From: Methylopila capsulata
GTDB lineage: Bacteria; Pseudomonadota; Alphaproteobacteria; Rhizobiales; Methylopilaceae
Reading direction: 5' to 3'
Length of the DNA: 64,000 nucleotides
NCBI RefSeq assembly: GCF_016907975.1
Contig: NZ_JAFBCY010000002.1
Span: forward strand, 1,113,389-1,177,388
Below, one piece after another: positions 57,803 to 64,000 of this stretch. Both the position numbers and the translations under genes were made by a program. The notes under the pieces are model-generated. The model did no database searches. It saw only the letters and a program-made list of their open reading frames with translations, and was not told the DNA's origin. Position 1 is the first letter of the stretch; every line of letters begins with the position of its first letter.

Positions 57803-58573
57803 TCAGGCGAGCGCGATCGGCGCGCCCACCTCCAGCCGGCCGGGCGCCGTCACCTCCACGTAGACGCCGCAGTCGGCGTGGCCGAAGCCCTTCATCAGCG
57901 TCGCCGGGATCTTGAGGTCGCGTTCCGCGGTCGCGGGGTTCACATTGGTCGCCGCGCAGCGCACCGTGCGCTTGACCACCGTCATGCGGACCTCCCCGGA
58001 GACCAACTCGCGTCCGGCCCAGTCCAGCTCCTCCCAGGCGTCGAAGCCCTCGATCTCCAGGTTGCCGCGGAAGCGGAGCGGATCGACGGCCGCGTTCACC
58101 ATCGCGCCGACGGCCGTCACGCTGGCGTGGTTGATCAGCGAGAGAAAGCCCTTCGCCGTGTCGGAGAACGTGTGGCCGCCCGGCGCGGGAAGCACCGTGA
58201 GCGGACCGTTCAGTTCGCCGTCCATGAACGCGGTGAACCAGGCCGCCGTCGCTGCGCGCCCCTCCTCGGACGACAGGTCTGCCGTCAGCGCCGTGTCCTC
58301 GCCGCGCCGCACGGTGAGAGTCGAGGAAGCGAGATCGAAGGTCGTCGCCAGTCCCGCGAGCCGTGCGTTCTTCATGAGGCAGAGGAAGCGCTGCTTTGGA
58401 ATGAAGGCCGGCGCCGCCGGATCGAACCCGGACGGGCCGTTCTCGATGGCGAAGCTCCGGTCGCCCGCGATCGGCTGGCCTGGGAGCACGTCGATCGCCT
58501 CGAGGTTCTCAGGCGAGAGGCCCTTCACGGGGTAGCGCCGCAGCGCCGCGATCCGGCCGACGGTTTGAGGCAT
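57803..58573 (-). CDS. MOSC domain protein (mARC/YcbX-like)
   Basis: The 256-residue protein has an N-terminal MOSC beta-barrel domain (MPQTVGRIAALRRYPVKGLS, then DRSFAIENGP) and a C-terminal MOSC domain. RCAATNVNPATAERD carries the cysteine expected to bind the molybdenum cofactor. Relatives such as YcbX and mARC reduce N-hydroxylated compounds, but need an electron donor; YcbX has a fused ferredoxin domain that is missing here. The donor may be a separate protein. It is divergent from clpB. The window also holds the IorAB molybdenum enzyme. Confidence 0.85.
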   Translation of the reverse strand: MPQTVGRIAALRRYPVKGLSPENLEAIDVLPGQPIAGDRSFAIENGPSGFDPAAPAFIPKQRFLCLMKNARLAGLATTFDLASSTLTVRRGEDTALTADLSSEEGRAATAAWFTAFMDGELNGPLTVLPAPGGHTFSDTAKGFLSLINHASVTAVGAMVNAAVDPLRFRGNLEIEGFDAWEELDWAGRELVSGEVRMTVVKRTVRCAATNVNPATAERDLKIPATLMKGFGHADCGVYVEVTAPGRLEVGAPIALA

Positions 58574-58626
58574 TCGAGACGATCCTGATGCTGATCAAGG
58601 AAAAGCGCGCGAAGACGGCTACCATC

Positions 58627-58657
58627 CCCTTTTGTGACCAAATGGCAACACCCATAT
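58627..58657 (+). promoter_or_regulatory. Candidate RpoH (sigma32) promoter upstream of clpB
   Basis: CCCTTTTG (58627-58634) and CCCATAT (58651-58657), 16 bases apart, resemble the alphaproteobacterial heat-shock pattern CTTGAA-N16-CCCATAT-like. The -10 part is good and the -35 part deviates. It lies about 150 bases before clpB, a standard RpoH target. Confidence 0.4.
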
Positions 58658-58808
58658 CGGTCTTGGACGCAGCCGCCTGAGCGGGGCGTCCGTCCGCCGG
58701 ACAGGCGGAGACGATCGAGGCGTCGGCGGAGACCGAGAACGTTTCCCGCCGCGGAGGCTTGGCGACAGGCAGCGGAGCGATCCGGCGCGCTCACCAGAGG
58801 AGGGATTG

Positions 58809-61409
<2,601 letters not shown>

Positions 61410-61416
61410 TCACGCA

Positions 61417-61460
61417 AACGGCGCGGGCGGGAGACTCTCTCGGCCGCGCCGTTCGCTTTC
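61417..61460 (+). terminator. Probable terminator after clpB
   Basis: A 10-bp perfect stem (AACGGCGCGG / CCGCGCCGTT) with a 17-base loop lies just after the clpB stop, followed by CGCTTTCCTT, a weak T-rich tail. It may serve as terminator for clpB and partly for the convergent M23 gene. Confidence 0.5.
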
Positions 61461-61489
61461 CTTGCGGGTTAGGGGCGGGCCGTGCGGCC

Positions 61490-63511
61490 TCAGCCGCCCT
61501 CGACGCCGCCGCCGGGTTTGCCGGCCGCCGCGGAGTTGCGGCCGAGCATGCCGTCGACGCGCTCGCGCTCGCGCTCGAAGGCGGCGAGCAACGGACCGTC
61601 GAGCTCGCGGCCGCGCGGCAGCTTCACCTTCATCGGATTGACGAAGCGGCCGTTGACCAGCACCTCGTAATGCAGGTGCGCGCCGGTCGAGAGGCCGGAC
61701 GAGCCGACGTAGCCGATCACCTGGCCCTGCCGCACCGCGGCCCCGGGATTCACCCCGCGGGCGATGCCGGACATGTGGTTGTAGGTGGTCTCGTAGCCGT
61801 TGGTGTGCACCAGCTTGACCTGGCGGCCGTAGCCGTTGGTCCAGCCCGCCTTCTCCACCGTGCCGTTGCCGGAGGCCACGATCGGCGTGCCGACCGGGGC
61901 GGACCAGTCGACGCCCGTGTGCATCTTGGAGTAGCCGAGCACGGGGTGGCGCCGGAAGCCGAAGCCGGAGCGCATGACGCCGCCGTTCATCGGCTTGCGC
62001 ATCAGGAACTTGCGGGCGGACTTGCCGCCCTCGTCGTAATAGTCGGCGAGGCCGTCGTCCTCGGTCTCGAACCGGTAGAACCGGCGCTGCTCGCCGGCGA
62101 GGCTGAGCGCCATGTAGGTGACCTCCGGCGCGCCCGCCTGCTCCTCGTCGGCGTCGTAGAACACCTCGAACGAATCGCTCGGGCCGACCGGCCGGTTGAA
62201 GTCCACGTCGTAGGAGACGATGCGGACCATCTCGTCCACGATCTCCTTCGGCACCTCGTTCTTGAGCGCCGCCTCGTAGAGGCCGTTGTAGAGCCGCATC
62301 CGGCCGGGAGTGCCGGGGCGTTCGACCTCGTCCGCGATCTCCTCGGCGGTGGGCTCGTCGGCGAGATCGGAGGCGTCGGCGACCGCGACGTAATCGCCCT
62401 GGTCCGACAGCGCGACCGAGCCCAGATGCTCGCCGCTCGCGTCGAACAGGCTGACTCGCACGGGCTGGAGCCGGTTGAGGCCGGGGGCGGCGGAGCGCCC
62501 CATCAGCACCTTGAGCTTCTGCCCCGCCTTCACCGAGGCGACGCCGTAGCCGTCGCGCCCCGCGAATCGCTGCGCGATGGCGCGGGCGTCGTCGAGCGCG
62601 GCGCCGCCGTCGCGCACCAGCGCGGTTTCGAGCGAGCCGTCGACCGCGATCGGGACCGCGCGCTCGCCAGGACCCGTCGCGACGTCGGCGTCGAGCGTGG
62701 GCGCGGACTTCGCGACCAGCGTCACGTTGGCGGCGATGGGGCGGGGATCGAACGGGCTTGCGACGGACGACACCGCCTCAGGCGCGTAGGCCAGCCGGCT
62801 CTGGGCGCCGGGCGTCAGCTCGAGCGTCGGCGCGAAGCGCGAGGCGAGCTCCAGCGCCGCGGCCTCGCGCACCCGGGCCCGCACCTCGATCGGCGGGATG
62901 GTCGGCCCCTCGTCGACGCCGATCGTCGTGGTCGCGAGGTCCTTCACCGTGAAGGACAGGTCGCCCTCGGAATCGGTCGGCTGGGTCGCCCGGTCCTGGG
63001 GCGCCTCGGCCAGCACCTTGAGCGGGTCGAAGGTCGGGACCTCGGACGCGAACTCCGTGGGCTGCTGGGCGAGGCCGGCCGAGACCTTCACGAACTGGCG
63101 CATCTTCACGACCTCGCGGTCGCCGTGCCGGGTCGTGGTGCTGATCTTCATCACCTGGCGGGCGGCCACCGTCTCGGGCTCGGCCGTCAGGCGGTCGCCC
63201 TTGCGCGCGCCGGCGGAGACGCGGTCGTCGTCGAAGCGGGGCGCCTCCATAAGAAGACGCGGCGCGTCGCCGGTGCGGGCCTCTCCCTTGAGGGTGGAGT
63301 AGATCGCGCCGCTCAGAAGCGCCGCGCCGGCCATGCCGGTCAGAATGGTGCCGCTCAGCCAGCGCAGGCTGACCGCGCGCGGGTCGGGCGGGCCCTCCTG
63401 CCGTCCGTCGACGCGCAGGGGCGGCTCGACCCCGAGGTCGATCGCGAAAGCGCCCGACATATGGCTGCGCGAAGCACGTCCGGGGGACAAGGCGGGCGGA
63501 ACCCTCTTCAT
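61490..63511 (-). CDS. M23 family metallopeptidase (LytM-type), membrane-anchored
   Basis: The 673-residue protein has a short cytoplasmic N-terminus, one membrane helix at about residues 53-72 (WLSGTILTGMAGAALLSGAI), and a long periplasmic region. The C-terminal M23 domain has HTGVDWSAPVGTPIVASGNG and TGAHLHYEVLVNG, with the HxxxD and HxH zinc ligands present. It is probably an active peptidoglycan endopeptidase or an amidase activator. The region at residues 350-450 looks like an OapA/LysM-like substrate-recognition part but is not clearly assigned. The start is uncertain: ATG 63511 or ATG 63460. It faces clpB convergently. Confidence 0.88.
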   Translation of the reverse strand: MKRVPPALSPGRASRSHMSGAFAIDLGVEPPLRVDGRQEGPPDPRAVSLRWLSGTILTGMAGAALLSGAIYSTLKGEARTGDAPRLLMEAPRFDDDRVSAGARKGDRLTAEPETVAARQVMKISTTTRHGDREVVKMRQFVKVSAGLAQQPTEFASEVPTFDPLKVLAEAPQDRATQPTDSEGDLSFTVKDLATTTIGVDEGPTIPPIEVRARVREAAALELASRFAPTLELTPGAQSRLAYAPEAVSSVASPFDPRPIAANVTLVAKSAPTLDADVATGPGERAVPIAVDGSLETALVRDGGAALDDARAIAQRFAGRDGYGVASVKAGQKLKVLMGRSAAPGLNRLQPVRVSLFDASGEHLGSVALSDQGDYVAVADASDLADEPTAEEIADEVERPGTPGRMRLYNGLYEAALKNEVPKEIVDEMVRIVSYDVDFNRPVGPSDSFEVFYDADEEQAGAPEVTYMALSLAGEQRRFYRFETEDDGLADYYDEGGKSARKFLMRKPMNGGVMRSGFGFRRHPVLGYSKMHTGVDWSAPVGTPIVASGNGTVEKAGWTNGYGRQVKLVHTNGYETTYNHMSGIARGVNPGAAVRQGQVIGYVGSSGLSTGAHLHYEVLVNGRFVNPMKVKLPRGRELDGPLLAAFERERERVDGMLGRNSAAAGKPGGGVEGG

Positions 63512-63906
63512 GACAGCGAGGCGACGAACGTGCGGGCGAACCTAGCCCGCGCGACGCGGTCTCGCCACGTCTATCAAACACGGCGCGCGGGGCGAAGCAG
63601 GGCGCGGGCAATATGGCGCCAGTGCGGCTCAGGACCCAATCCCTTGTGCGTCAGAGGCTTGGCGGCGTTCGCGAAGCTGCGGCGGGAGCGGGGTCGCGGG
63701 CCCAATGGACCGAAATCGCCCCGCGATTCGACGGTCGGCCGCCCGCAGCCGGCCCGAAAACGCCTGCGAAACGCGCTCTGTCGCAAATCTTTTGCACAGG
63801 CGGCGCCCGTTCTGAAGGCCTCAGTCCTCAGGGCGCGGCGCAGGGTCGGTCCACATGGCGGATCGCGCCGGGGTCATCCGAACGTCACTTTTCCTGAAAC
63901 CCGTCG
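63512..63906. other. Intergenic region before the right-edge promoter, no convincing gene
   Basis: About 400 bases lie between the M23 gene and the strong promoter at the right edge. Short frames exist on both strands but have no start site or recognisable motif. The stretch may hold upstream activation elements for the promoter. Confidence 0.5.
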
Positions 63907-63936
63907 TTGACAGCTTCGGAGCGTGCGGCCTATATA
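63907..63936 (+). promoter_or_regulatory. Strong sigma70-type promoter, probably of a stable RNA operon
   Basis: TTGACA (63907-63912) is a perfect -35 box. CTATAT at 63930 (spacing 17) or TATATA at 63931 (spacing 18) is the -10 box. A GC-rich stretch follows the -10, as in alphaproteobacterial rRNA promoters. No gene start is visible before the window ends at 64000. Confidence 0.6.
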
Positions 63937-64000
63937 GCGGCACACCGGCGGCGGGGCCTGAGGGTTCCGGCGGCGGCGAGTTAGTCTCCTGACATTGGGC

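Noticed and set aside
63613..63897. Short frames before the right-edge promoter
   Set aside because: They lack start sites and recognisable content and overlap each other on both strands.

Overview
The window is GC-rich chromosomal DNA from an alphaproteobacterium, most likely of the order Hyphomicrobiales (Rhizobiales). The support is gene order and lineage-typical families: phoR-pstSCAB-phoU-phoB, ffs-dnaX-ybaB-recR, rimM-rpsP-ffh near dapF, lysC-ptsP-prfA-prmC-DUF4167 with clpB downstream, a DUF930 protein, a YejABEF-type peptide importer with two binding proteins, and CtrA-like and PHO-box-like sites. I cannot name the genus from sequence alone. No prophage, insertion sequence, transposase, CRISPR array or restriction system is visible. 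This is a core-genome segment with a few accessory patches.

Layout, left to right. 1-2.8 kb: pheA (cut by the edge) and kdsB on the minus strand, diverging from a membrane-anchored cytochrome c that carries two near-identical heme domains. 2.9-11.5 kb: two solute-binding proteins, yejB, yejE, yejF and a NUDIX hydrolase. 11.6-14.9 kb: tsaD, gpsA, an EVE protein and a methyltransferase that seems to start at CTG. 14.9-24.1 kb: a phosphate module with ppk2 diverging from phoR, then pstS, pstC, pstA, pstB, phoU and phoB; a triple PHO-box-like repeat precedes pstS. 24.1-28 kb: a small polysaccharide patch (FemAB/GNAT-like protein, Wzy-like polymerase, Wzc-like chain-length protein without a kinase). 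28-33 kb: nudC, the SRP RNA gene ffs, dnaX, ybaB, a small membrane protein and recR. 32.5-37.9 kb: rimM, rpsP and ffh on the minus strand with palindromic elements between them, then dapF and panE.

38-41 kb: a two-subunit molybdenum hydroxylase (IorAB type) and tRNA-Thr(GGT). 41.2-43 kb: an orphan RTX calcium-binding protein with a comparatively AT-rich upstream region. 43-47 kb: poxB, a small charged protein, cspA, a SleB-type cell wall hydrolase and a DUF930 protein. 47-49.2 kb: a membrane diguanylate cyclase and ubiG. 49.2-56.3 kb: lysC, ptsP, prfA, prmC and a DUF4167 protein with a long leader. 56.4-63.5 kb: an MFS transporter, a MOSC protein, clpB and an M23 LytM-type peptidase. The right edge holds a strong sigma70-type promoter of the kind that drives stable RNA operons; its target lies outside.

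Many adjacent genes overlap by four bases (GTGA or ATGA), which suggests translational coupling. The main surprises are the tandem diheme cytochrome, the long coiled-coil insert in PstA, the triple PHO box followed by a perfect 16-bp hairpin between pstS and pstC, the CTG-start methyltransferase, a TTAA-N7-TTAA CtrA-type site, and several palindromic repeat families, one present as two inverted copies about 21.6 kb apart.
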